Part shown: piece by piece, positions 1-12,700 of the stretch
Numbering within the stretch: position 1 is the stretch's first letter
Layout of the letters: each line of letters begins with the position of its first letter
From: Siphonodentalium dalli
Taxonomy: Eukaryota > Mollusca > Scaphopoda > Gadilida > Siphonodentaliidae
Reading direction: 5' to 3'
DNA: 64,000 nucleotides
NCBI GenBank assembly: GCA_032622095.1
Contig: CP136066.1
Coordinates: forward strand, 170,448,664-170,512,663
Notes under the pieces: generated by a model
What the model saw: the letters and a program-made list of their open reading frames with translations, nothing else
Told to the model about the DNA's origin: nothing
The model's database searches: none
Made by a program: the position numbers and the translations under genes

Positions 1-681
1 AAACTGCTTGAGATATAATGTATTACCCATATATACCTGAAATACATGGATATATGTACAGGATGCGTGGCACTGGGGGTATGTCTGTGGTGGCAGGTGG
101 CAGCGAAAGAGTTAAACAGTGTGAATGGCAAACATCAGTTTAATACCTCACTATATTTAATATAATCATTCCATTTTCCGTCCTTTCATTTGCTTAGCTT
201 TAAGAGGAACAACCTCGATGTTATTTTAGAAGTAGGATACTTCAATGCATATATTTTATTTTATACACTTTCGCAGTTTTATTTCACTACTTGTCTGTTG
301 TTTTGTTTTCTTTATTGGTTCGCAGTTTCAATTATAATGATTCCACAATTAATTGAGCCTTCTAGTCTTGATTTCGGGGATCCCAGATGTATGTCTGAAC
401 TGGCCGCTGGAAATAAAAAATAAAAATAAAAACCGCCCTCCCTCATTCATTTGAAAAAAAAATTGCCTGAGAATCAATTCATTAATTTTGTTTGGCCTAA
501 TGGATTGATAAATGTGTCATCAAATAAATGAATGAAACACTGCGGAAATGACAATTTTCTTGAGCAAAGAACAAAGTGTTTATGTCCGCTTGTCCGACAG
601 ATGATCAAATTCATCTCATTGACATAAACAGCTTAAGCAAGGCACACATAACATATTCGATAGATATTATCGTATACATAC
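1..681. other. Intron of the TTC27-like gene, no further feature seen
   Basis: I see no exon, repeat family or RNA gene in this stretch. It should be intronic sequence between exon 10 and the next exon outside the window. Confidence 0.5.
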
Positions 682-748
682 AGTGAGATATGCCTCGACC
701 TCCTCTTCCAGTAATCTCTCTTGTGCTCTGTTTCTACGATGGTCCTCC
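682..748 (-). CDS. TTC27: TTC27-like exon 10 (last exon in window)
   Basis: Sixty-seven bases between TTTCGTAG and GTATGT join in phase to exon 9 and read LEDHRRNRAQERLLEEEVEA then YLT. No further exon is recognisable down to position 1, so the TPR-coding half lies outside the window. Confidence 0.8.
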
Positions 749-3700
749 CTACGAAAAATAAAAGACGACATTGTCAACATATTGAGGAATGGTGGTCTTC
801 TATGATGCAAATGTCAACTGGCTAAGAATTATTCAAACTATTCCTTTTTGAATCATCATATTGCATCGACGAGATGGAACCAGGAAGCAATATCCAATGG
901 TGAACTAAATTAACAGGGGAATCCATGGATTATGTTAATTTATCAGTGTATTACAGTAACGGCCTAAATAATCGACTCCTTAACTACAGCAGAATTATGG
1001 ATAATTTTTCAGGATTTAGTTGGAAATATGGCTTGTTGTCATTCATCAGAAAGTTCTCACTGAGAGCTTTACGATGAATGGCAACAAGCCATATTTCCGA
1101 CTAAATCCTGAAAAATTATCCATAATTCTGCTGTGGTTAAGGAGTCGATTATTTAGGGCATTACCAGGGGGGGACCGGAAAAAAACTGCGGGACACAACG
1201 TACCGGGGGGTGGGGGGGTACCTAGGCGTAAAAAATTTACACGTAAATTTTTTCCTTATTCATTTAGGGGGGGCGGTTGTCGGAAAAAATTTGCATGTAA
1301 TTTTTTTCCAAATATGTATTTTCAGACTCACAACTTCAATTTTCTCTCATTTTATAGAATATGGATTAACCTTAATATCCAAATCATATATACATGAGTA
1401 GTACAATCCACCTAAAATAATTTTGGATAACCACTGTCTTGGTTTACATGTGATATTGACCCCATTAACCCTCTAAATAATGCCGACTATGTCAGTGTCT
1501 ACCAGTCGAATGCAGAATTTTACCCTGCGATCGCTTATCTGGCAAATTTTTACTGCAGAACTATCCCATGTATTAAACAATTTCTCTTCCAATGTTATCA
1601 GAAAACAGTTATATGCTGGTATCTCACTCATCTCATTTGCATCTTTTTCAAAGTCGAGGTAATGACTAGTTGTCATTTTTTAAAGTGCATACAAAGCGTT
1701 GCGATCACCAATAGACAATGACCATTTTAGTCATAATAATCTAAACTAAGTTTTTCTGGGGGGGGGGGGGGGGGGCAAATGGTCAGTGGAAAGGAAAAAA
1801 ACTGCAGTTTTTGCTGTTTGGGGGGGGTACCCAAACCGAAGAAAACAGTTTTTTCCACCCTGCGTCTGCAGTTTTTTTCCGCCCCCCCCCCCCCCTGGCA
1901 TTACTGTAATATTCCACTATTTTATGGTAATATTTACGGTACCATCCAGCCTGATGGGAGTTCCAGGAGAATGATGTGATGAATTGGTAGAACCAAATGT
2001 GGATCATCTGTAGTCATTATATTTCTATGAATTATGTTAACTCAGGTGGAATGCATCTTAGTCAATTTAGGGCAATCATTAAGGACACCTACACCCTCGC
2101 TCATCACAAATGTATCACTTTCTTATGTAAATGATAATTTGTCTTATTATTTCAATTCAATAAATATCTGCTGGAATGGTCAATTCTTCATTATGTTGAT
2201 AAAATAAGGCAGATAGCAGACATAAATCACCATATGAATTGTCATTAATATGTAGAAATGTCCTATAAATAAATCAATGGGAACCAGACTACGGATCAGC
2301 AAACATCCAATTGTTAGATGGTTAAAATAACTCACAAAACACCCAAGAGTAGAACGAGTTCTTGTGGAGTGAGATTTGGCATGAACTTTTCATCAGCGTC
2401 GGTGAAGTTTATTTCATTCAGAACATCCTCATCCTCCAAACTGAGATTCTGTAAAAGTGAAAGCAAAGTGAATTGTTACTACAGAAACAAATAGTCAATG
2501 ATGTACATGTAGTTATAATTGTCATGACAGGAGCTGTGCTGGTTAAAGACCAAGTGGCATTGCATTCATTCTCTTATATATGCGAGTCGACCATAGGTCG
2601 CCTCGCATATGTAAGAGAATGCATTGACCTAACAATTTTTCTTACATTCTTTAACAATTTTTATGACTAAAGGCCTTCGATATTTCTGTATTGGTGAACT
2701 ATCAATGATGAATATAAGAACAAAGTTTATCTAATCCTCTATGTTCTTATTGTTGGTGATGTTTTTTTTAATAGACTTATATATTTTTTGTACATGTATC
2801 CACTGCGAGTGTCTTGCTTAATTGGGTCCCATTAATATTTTTCAACGTCAAAGTTTCCGCAGTTCAATCTTGTTCAATCAACAATTTCAGTCTATTTCTT
2901 ATTTTGCTTTGGACTTACCAATCTGATCATCCTTCATCATAGTAAATCATTTCTCATTCAAAATAATGTATGGAAATATTGCTGAAATGGACATCAATCA
3001 AAAACATTTTCTCTCAGGCATTACATTCACCAAGAGAGGGAAAAACTCACCTTAGGAACAGAAAACTTCTCGTTTTCCATCATCGTTTCTGTATTTTCCA
3101 ATCTTGAGACCTTAAGAACCAATTGAGCTTTATCTTCTTGTTGAAATTTTGTCCTTTTTCCCATAGCACCTGCAATATAATTTAATATAATTATTCAAAT
3201 CAAATTATCACACTATTAACAAGGAAATAATTTATGAAGTATTAAAAAGGTTGAAAAACTCATGTCAAAAACTGTGAGTGAACCAGATTGCGTGCAATTG
3301 TTAACAGTGTATGAAACCTCAGATACAAAAAATATTAAAATCCATTCATAAACATCTAAGATATAGAGGATATGGTCATCTAATCATCAATCATCCCTTG
3401 CCAGACAATAAGTTAAAGGTACTCAATCTGATTCGATGGTCACCATATCATCAGATTCCAACAACAACAACATTTTTTTAAACGCCGCTTCAGTTATCAG
3501 AATCGAGTAATTGCCCAAAGATAATGCTAACCAAAGTCATCTATAGTATAAAATTGTCAAAAAACCTGTTATTTATCAACATTTTGTTCAAAAAACTTTT
3601 GCCGGTTTGTCAAATATATGACACAAAAAAGCCACTTGATTTTAGAGTTATCCATCTTCATCCGCAATTTGGTCCGAGACCATGTTCTCGTCGACTGTTT

Positions 3701-6700
3701 ACTGGGCCACTTAAAAATTATCGGTGGTGAAATATAATAGATTTCAAACATCGATATCTGATCACTCTGAGCTTTGTTGGGTGGGTTCCTACCATCACCC
3801 TCAACCGGTAGATAATATAGAGCGTTCTCAATTATAAAATTTTGTCATCCTTATCAAATATTACTTATGAATGATTGTGCAGATTTTTGCGATGCCTCTG
3901 CCATACAAATGCTGTTGATTAGGAGTATTTTTCAATATTCTTTTGTATGGTAAGATGAAAATTGGTTAAGGAAATTTTGTCAAATTTGATGTCAAATTGG
4001 ACAGGGCTAGACGTGTCTCACCTGTTAGTTCTATCGACAGGCCAGATATTTTCTTGGCACTGGCAAAATGTTCCAAGGCTTTCTTGTACTCGAAGTATGT
4101 GTGGCACATATTACCAGCTTCTATATGGAACATCATCTCCAGGCTGCAATAACATTATTTTAAAATGACTTTGCTAAACTCACATGAATTTCTCGGATTT
4201 TGATTTGCTTAATACAGCTACTGTTATATATTTCAGGAACTGTCCTCGTGCACTATTACTAAGGAGAATTATATTACTGGGTATGTGATGTACCCAGTAT
4301 ATGTATAACCTCATACACACACATATAAAAACATAATTAACATGAGTAATGTTTAGAGGTGTCTTAGAGCAAGTAATCTGTTAAGCGCTATATAAAACCA
4401 TCAGTCATAAATAACCAATCATCCACAAAGAATGACTACAACTCAGCTGATGAGAGAACTTTGTCAGATCTTCAATATTAAAATTTTAAATGAAATGTCT
4501 GGCAAAATCCAGCTTGCTTATGACAGCCCTCGAAATTAGGAAATATATCCCATGGCAAATATAATGCTGTGGCGGGCTAGATTCCACATGTTGACACGGC
4601 ATTTCCCACAACATTGCTTAATGCTGAGGACTGCTTATGATATGAGAAGAAAGATACAAGTAATTCCAACCTTCTGTTGTCATTCATCAGTTCTTTGTTC
4701 TCGAGTACTGTAAATGCAAAAGGAAATTACTTTAATAAAAGTGACTCAGTTTTATCTTCAGGCTCAGCCTATAAACTACTGGACAGAGGTTCATCTCAAT
4801 GCTAAACTGTGACAATAAGTGATAGCATCGATAATGTCGGAAATCAAGACAATTAGTGGACGAACATCAGCACCACATGCACAGCTGTTTTGTTCAGTTC
4901 TCAAATAAACATGACTACAGTTAACTACTAGATTGTAAATTCTGGCAACAAAATGATTGACTGCAGTAAAGTCTGTATTCCGTAGTACATGTACAGTAAT
5001 ACTGATTCATCTTGAAGTTTAATTTGAGGGTAAGTTTCCTTATCAGCTAGCCCAGGTATGTATATGTATAACGTTTTTGAATGTATACATGTATAGTCAT
5101 TCTTTTAAAGAATTTATAGCGTTTGTACCTTCATTCATGAGTTCGATCGCGGCAGCCTTGAGTGTTGGTGATTTGTCTTCCAAAATCTGTTGATGGATCG
5201 CAATACATCTCAGCTGCCACAACTTACTCGTCTGCAATAAATTAGTAATATACTGGTATATCAATTAAATTGTGTATAATTAAGTTATCTAAATATATAC
5301 CGGTATATCAATTAAATTGTGTATAATTAAGGCAATGAGTAATATATAGAGAGCAATCAATTGGTTCCGAGAATTACGTTAAATAATTCACTAGAGGAAA
5401 GAGACGTCGGTAAGAAACGAGTGCGCACAAGTTTCTTACCTAAACATCTCTCGCCTCGAGTGAATTATTTAACGTAATTCTCGGAAACAATTGATTACTC
5501 TATTTATTACACTTCTGCATCAATTTGGTTCGCCAAATATGATTAAAACACCAAGAATTAATGCATGAAAGTCCTGATGTGGAGAAAGATAACCATAGAA
5601 AATTCAGTCTAGATCAGTAAGCGACGTAACGTCAATGACGTCACAAGAAATAACATAATTCACTAGTGACATTACCATTTATAATTAACGGCGTTTTCTA
5701 TGGAAATCGTGCACAGGAGTGTAACAAATAAATATAAAGCTATAACCTGCTTGGGTATCTGTACAAGAAATACAGACCAAGGTGCGTAGCGAATGATGGG
5801 TTGTTTAACTTTTGTTTTTTAACCCTTTACCCAACAAAACGGCCAAAAACGCCCAAATAAAGCTTCAACAGCCTAAAATATCTTTGGTCTGTCTCAATAA
5901 CACCATACAAATATATATATCATTGGAACCGGTTCATTGACCACATTGTGAGGGTTACAGTTATGCCCAATGCATTCTCTTATATATGCCCATAGGTCGC
6001 CTCGCATATATAAGAGAATGCATTGGCCTAAACAAATTCTTTTTTAACACTTTTTACCATTTTTTCTTACATTCTTTAACAATTTTATAATTTTTTCTTA
6101 CATTTTTTAACAATTTTTATAATATTTGTCTACATTCTTTGACAATTTTATCATTTTTAATATGTGTTAAGCCAATGCATTCTCTTATATATGCGAGGCT
6201 ACCTATGGTCGACTCGCATATATAAGAGAATGCATTGGCACAGGGCCGTTCTGTTGGGTAAAGGGTTAAGTAGAAAACATTGTTAGACTGGTCTCACTTC
6301 CAAGTACAGGTATGCTAATTTCATAAATATAATAATTATATTCAGTGACAGCAGTACATCAGTTTTTATGATATTTAGAGGAATACATGTAGCTTAAGTT
6401 TTTAATCTTAAATAACAGTTATTGATCGTATCCAGTGACATCTTGTACTAAGTATTTTTAACTTCTACCTTAAACAGTGCTATAACAAAAAACATTGAAC
6501 CACTATGGAATGGAATTTACATGTGTAGTTGGGATTTATCAATGGTTTAAAGTGCTGATACGACAGATACCCAGTTGTAAGAATCCTACTATATCCATTA
6601 ATATCAGACCACATGTACATAAGGCCATTAAAATAAAATAAATGTGTTCTCAAACAATTAGAGGTCTCAATAAATTTTGAGATGAGGGAGGGAGGCAATT

Positions 6701-9700
6701 TATTTGATTTTTTTCCACAAAATCTGGAAAACATACTCCAGAAAAAAAACCCAGAAAAACTAACAGAAAATATTGTTGGAACAGCTTTCTAAAAGAAAAT
6801 GTCAATGATGAGGAAGGTGCCTGAGAACACAGCATTTGGCCTAATTTACCTTTAAATCACCAAAGCAATTCCCACAGTCAAAGAGCAGAGTTCTGGCGAT
6901 GAGAAGATAGGCTGGGTGCTGAGATAAGTTGTAAACTGCTTCCCCATCGACACTGAGCATCTCCTGTACTGATTGGCTACTAATCTGCAAACAAAGATAC
7001 ATGTGATCACTGATTCATTCGTATCATATATGTACAAATGTCATCACCATCCAATTCTCTATTTCTTACAAAAAAATCCAATAAGTAACAAATGTGGTTC
7101 ATAAAAAACAATTCTAACAACAAACAGATTTTTAAGTAAAATAATTATCATTTGTATGAGTGTCCATGATAATATATGTGAGAAACATACAGTGCTATAC
7201 ATATACAATTAAACATTGATTAAAAAATGTGTTTTCCATCCAAAACTCCACACATGGTTTATTGTTAAAAGTGCAGAAGGAATCCCAATTATTGGGGGAA
7301 AATGTTCAGATAATAATATAATAAGCTCAACAAACTTTTGTTGAACTTATTATCTGAACATTTCCTAAGGATAACTAGCTGAAAAAGCATACAAAGTCTG
7401 TTAACCCTTTGAGTGCCAGGGGCCGATCTCATCGGCCCTAAACCTACAAAATAAGTCTGTTAGAGAATATAAGAATAAATTATTAAAATTGTAAAAAAAA
7501 AAAAAAAAAATTGTTAGGCCAATGCATTCTCTTATATATGCGAGGCGACCTATGGTCGACTCGCATATATAAGAGAATGCATTGGCACAGGGTATATGGG
7601 TTGATACAAAAATCGACCTGGCACTCAAAGGGTTAAACCATTATTACCAAGAAGAACATAAACGTAGAACAAACTTGTTCTTATTGTCAATATTAATAAT
7701 CCTCCAGAGACGAGATTCGGTTTGTTGAAACCAATGTTTGTATATACAGTAATGCTCTAAGTAATTGACTTCTTAACCACAGCAGAATTATGGGTAACTT
7801 TTCAGGTTTAGTCGGAAATATGGCTTGTTGCCATTCATCAGAAACCTCTCCCCGAGAGCTTTCCGATGAATGGCAACAAGCGATATTTCTGACTAAATCC
7901 TGAAAAGTTACCCATAATTCTGCTGTGGTTAAGAAGTCGATTACTTAGAGCATTACTGTAAGTTATTGTAACAGTAGCCAATGTTTACGTTTTCTGTAAT
8001 GAACAATAACTCTAAATACAGACAATGTTGATTACGGTTAGTTACGGGGCAGTGATGATGGTTTACTTTGACTAACGATTATTCGCTGACAGAATTCAAA
8101 TCCCAGATAGACTATCAACTGTACAGTCTGAAGTACATATATGATGACTGAGTTATTGTGACATAACCCTTTACCCAACAGAAAGGCCCTGTGCCAATGC
8201 ATTCTCTTATATATGCGAGTCGACCATAGGTCGCCTCGCATATATAAGAGAATGCATTGGCTTAACACATTTTTTTAGGCCAATGCATTCTCTTATATAT
8301 GCGAGGCGACCTATGGTCGACTCGCATATATAAGAGAATGCATTGGCACAGGGCATAACTGTAACTGTCACAATGTGGTCAAGGAGCCGGTTCCAATGAT
8401 ATCCATATTTGTATGGTTCTATTGAGACAGACCGAAGATATTTTAGGCTGTTGAAGCTTTATTTGGCCGGTTTGTTGGGTAAAGGGTTAAGTGTTTATAA
8501 CCAATTTGATTTGTATATGGGAACCAAAAGTCGAATTACATGTTCCGGAACATTTGATGATTATGATGAATAATGGACCAGCTTCTGTGCCACAGTATAC
8601 TAACTTAACAGCCATTGCAGCACTACACCTTGGAATGGTCTATTATTTATCTGGAGAGGTGTTCAGGAAAAATAAGCAGGTAACGACAGGTAACAAAAGT
8701 GCAGAAGGAATCCTAATTATTGGAGGAAAATGTTCAGATAATAAAATAATAAGTTCATCAATCTTGTCCTTATTGTAATGTCAATATTAATAATCTTCCA
8801 GTGACGAGATTCGGTTCATTGAAACCAATATTTGTAAACCAGTTATTGTAACAGCAGCCAATGCTTATGATTTCTGTAAGGAACAATAACTCTAAAATAC
8901 AGACGATGCTGATTATGATTAGTTACGGAGCACTGATGATGGTTTACTTACACTAACAATTTTGAGATAATGGACCAGCTTCTGTGCCACAGTATACTAA
9001 CTTCACTGCCATTGTTGCACATACGTATATAGATTTCCTTGTGTATATGTTCATGTCAACACTCTAATTTTGTACTTTGTTGTGCTATTGAGTTTTAATA
9101 TAAATCAATCAATCTATATATATAAAACCCGTCGTCTGTGTGTGTAAGGGTGTGTGTATCTGTGTATTTGTGTGTGTGTAACTCGGTCACGCTTTTGGCG
9201 CGTTTATAACTTTTCAACCATGTGTCCAATGTGGCCCAAATTTGTACCACGACATATAGTGTGCCATAAAAGGTGACTCACTAAATTTCACGTCGATTGG
9301 TCAAAGCAAACCTGAGATCTAACATGGTCCCCAAATGCAGCATTTGCACTCAAGTAGACACTATTTCTTATGACGTTTGTCGAAATGACGTCATTGACGT
9401 CAAACGCAAACCAACACTTGCTTTGCTATTGTAGGCGAAACTTCCATGCGCTCTACCAAAGCGTTGTTGGAAATAGGCGCTAAATTGATGTGTCAGTTCA
9501 GGTTCAGTGTGAATATAGGTAACGAATGTTGATTTTGTCGCGGAAGTTCATGTAGCGGGATGTAGAGTCAAGACTCGAACGTTCTATCATCGTTGGGAAT
9601 GGGTGGATGTAGTGGTGTGCAGAGTCAAGACTCAAACGTTCGTCGTTGGGAATTGGTGCTAATATGGTATTTTAATTTGCCAGTTGGGTTTGAACATAAG

Positions 9701-12700
9701 TAAAGAATGCTGTCTTTGATACGAAAGTTGTGCATTGAGAGTGGAATCGAAGGAGTACCGGTATACACGGAAGATGGCGAATGGAGACAGTCTGACCTCC
9801 CGCCAGTGGGTACCGTGAACTCAGTAAATTCGCCGGAACTCAGATGGAAAAAGCACATTCCCGGGACAGGCCTAATAATAGGGCATACAGTGTAAACAAT
9901 ACTGCCGACGCTAATTAATGCTCTTTTAATCTTTCGGTTGAGTGCAAATCTGATACAAGAATAAATGTTTAAAATATCACAATGCGCGAAGCGCACACAG
10001 TTTTAAATTCATATAATGAATTTAAACTCACAAAGGGGCTGCAGACCCCTCCCCCGCTAAATAAAGGTTCCGAATTGAGCCTGTTTCAGTTAGTATAGAT
10101 TAAGTAAAATATCTTGATTGTTGCGTTCCATATATGCGCATGCATATACGTGGGTTGGGAAGATGATGGTGGGGTCAAAAATACAGTTTTATTGAAATAA
10201 AGTGTTCATACAAATGGGCCACGCAGTGCAGGGCGTGTGATCAATAGGCTGCATGTTGAATACAGGGTCCGTTTAAAATGTGCTGCCAGCTCCCAATATG
10301 TGCACGTAGCTCACGCAGTTTAAGACCATATAATATGCGCGAAGTGCAGAAAGGGGCTGTAGGCCCCCCTCTAAATAAAGATTCCGAATTGAGCCTGTTT
10401 CAGTTAGCATAGATAAAGTAAAATGTTTTGATTGTTGCGTTCCATATGTGCATGCATATACATGGGTTGGGGAGATGGGGTGCTGGTAAAAATACAGTTT
10501 TATTGAAATAAAGTGTTCACACAAACGGGCCGCGCAGTGCAGGCGTGTGATCATTAGGCGGCATGCTGAATACAGGTTCCAAAGGGGGTCCGTTCAAAAT
10601 GTGCAGCAAGCTCCTGAATTGAGTATGTTTCAGTTGGTGCATAGTATTTAAATAATATACTGATTTTGTTTCGTTCAATATGTGCATGCGCATATGTGGA
10701 CTGGGTGTGTAGAAATACAGTTTAAGTGAAATAAAGTGTTCCAATGCGCATCCAGTAACAAAAAGAGAAGCATGACCATTCCATGTATCCATGAACGCGG
10801 ACACTAGAAAATAACAAAGAAAACTTACATACCCGTCATTTTGTGACGGGCAACCCCCTAGTCAATAATAGTACGCAAATATTATTTGTAGCAGCATGGG
10901 CAGCATGCAAGTCAAATTACATTATTTTTGCATCAATTTTATAGGAAATACCATGACGAGAATTTTTTTACATCTGATATGCAAATATGTTTTTAGTCAA
11001 TCTATATGCTCATCTTGTAGCACTCAGACATGTTAATATATTATGTGATCGACAGTATTCAATAAAATTACATTCACCTAGTGAGTGACTTCAGGGCCAT
11101 TCACGATCTTTTGACAGGTGTTGAATTTAATGTGTGTTATCATGGCAGAGCCAATGAAAAGATATTTCATTTTACTCAATACTCTTTAAATCAGTTTCCA
11201 GAACTATTTACAAAGTATACCCAGGAGTTCAAAGATTTTAAGCAGTCAAAAAAAAAAAATAATAAAATAAAGGAATAAAATGTGAAACACCATCCAATGA
11301 GATTGTTGACAAGCTACATGTAGGGGAAACATGCCTCAGGTAATGAAAACACATTTATGATATTTATTATGCTGAAAAGATGGCATACTTTACAGGTAAC
11401 AAAGCTAAGTGGATCTCTGTTTGTAGGCGGCCCATTCCAGTTATTCTGCACATACAAATACAAGCAGGCAATACCAACTAACAAAGTCTCAAGCTGCCTG
11501 GAAGAAAAATAAAAATACATAAAAATATGAGAAGGCAGATCATCAACTAACAAAATCTTGAGCTGCCTTGAAGAAAAAAAATACATGCAGATATGAGAAG
11601 GCAACATCAAGTAACAATACCTGGAGTTTCTGGTAGGCAAGCAGATATTATTATCAAACTTGTAGAAGGCTTATAATAAACATACAGAACTGGAATTTTG
11701 CTGCCCAAAAGTATTACATTTTGCTTCCAAAAGTGGTTAATGTAACAAATCCTCGATGGCCAAAAAATGTATGTGCACCCACCTCAGTATATACACGGGG
11801 CGTCATGTGCCCCGCGAGAATCGGTTCGAAATCTGCAGACGACCCAGCGCGAAATCGCACGTGTCTCGGCGCCCTTCCGGTCACAAATGTCAGGGTCGGC
11901 TCCAAACTTATATATAACACACAATGCATACTCCACAATGATTACTAGTATCGAATCAGTAGCTTTTATGGAGTATTATGCGATAAGATAGCATTTGGGT
12001 TCGCATCGGTTTGATCATGCCCCAGTTCCGAATCTGCACGTATTTAGTTTTCGCATTATTTGACCAGTATTTTCGTGCTCGTTGGAGACTTATCACACAT
12101 ATTTTATTTCCATATTTACTAGTAATGACTAGCACCACATATAACACAATTTATACGGCGATATCTTGTTAAATGCACCTTGCTAGGTGACTTCGAAGCA
12201 CAAACTATTATTTTATTTAAAAGGATGTCGTTTTTATGTGTAAACAATAAGTGGGAATACATATACACACCTGGCATTGATCCGATATGACTCGTGTTGC
12301 GCACACGTCGCTAAAATCATAATAGGCCTACTGTCTACATTATATAATGTATCGTCTCAAACTGACACAAGTTTGTTTCTGTTATCTGACCGAATAATGG
12401 TTGTTTATGCCTGTTTGGTGGCTTCGTATGCATGTCCAAGCATACACCATGCATATTGCATAGCAGGATTTAAATTCATTTAACTTGACAAATCTGACAC
12501 CCAAGTAGTGGTGGACTTTTAGAGTACAACGACGACTTCGAATGAGGGACTGGTTGCTTGCTGGTGTCAATTTATCGGATTTCCCCCCTCCTGGCGCACA
12601 CGTGGCAGGAGTCACGTCTACTCAGTTTGAAGGTTTAATGACCAATTTCGATCGTCGGTTGCAGTTATTCAACAATACAATCAATGGATCTTACAACGTG

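Larger units (their letters stand above)
5819..6269. mobile_element. TTAA-flanked MITE, family M1, with two H hairpins
   Basis: The terminal inverted repeat TTAACCCTTTACCCAACA is followed by a side carrying AAAGCTTCAACAGCCTAAAA. The interior holds two H hairpins (5967-6026, the first shortened, and 6171-6239) joined by an AT-rich linker. TTAA at both ends fits piggyBac-type target duplication. Non-autonomous. Confidence 0.8.
8163..8490. mobile_element. M1 MITE copy (reverse orientation) with two H hairpins
   Basis: The termini are ATAACCCTTTACCCAACAG and TTGGGTAAAGGGTTAA; the left TTAA has become ATAA. H hairpins at 8193-8261 and 8278-8346 sit almost back to back because the linker is shortened. 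The TTGAAGCTTTATTTGGCC side is on the right. Confidence 0.8.
7255..8970. repeat. Local duplication with interleaved MITE insertions
   Basis: Stretches near 7257-7330, 7660-7742 and 7963-8075 reappear in the same order near 8697-8760, 8760-8855 and 8858-8960 (markers GTGCAGAAGGAATCC, GACGAGATTCGGTT, CAATAACTCTAAA). A shorter piece also recurs at 8965-9010 and a diverged copy inside 57613-57910. Part of the unit is therefore itself an interspersed repeat. Confidence 0.7.

Noticed and set aside
8491-8778. 95-codon plus-strand frame that reads like a protein exon (VPEHLMIMMNNGPASVPQYT...)
   Set aside because: The same DNA recurs at 8965-9010 and, diverged, inside the TTAA MITE 57613-57910, so it is interspersed repeat sequence.
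11081-11278. 65-codon plus-strand frame (MSDFRAIHDLLTGVEF...) ending in a lysine-rich poly-A run
   Set aside because: Looks mildly coding and the A-rich end hints at a processed fragment, but there are no splice sites, homology or partner exons to support it.
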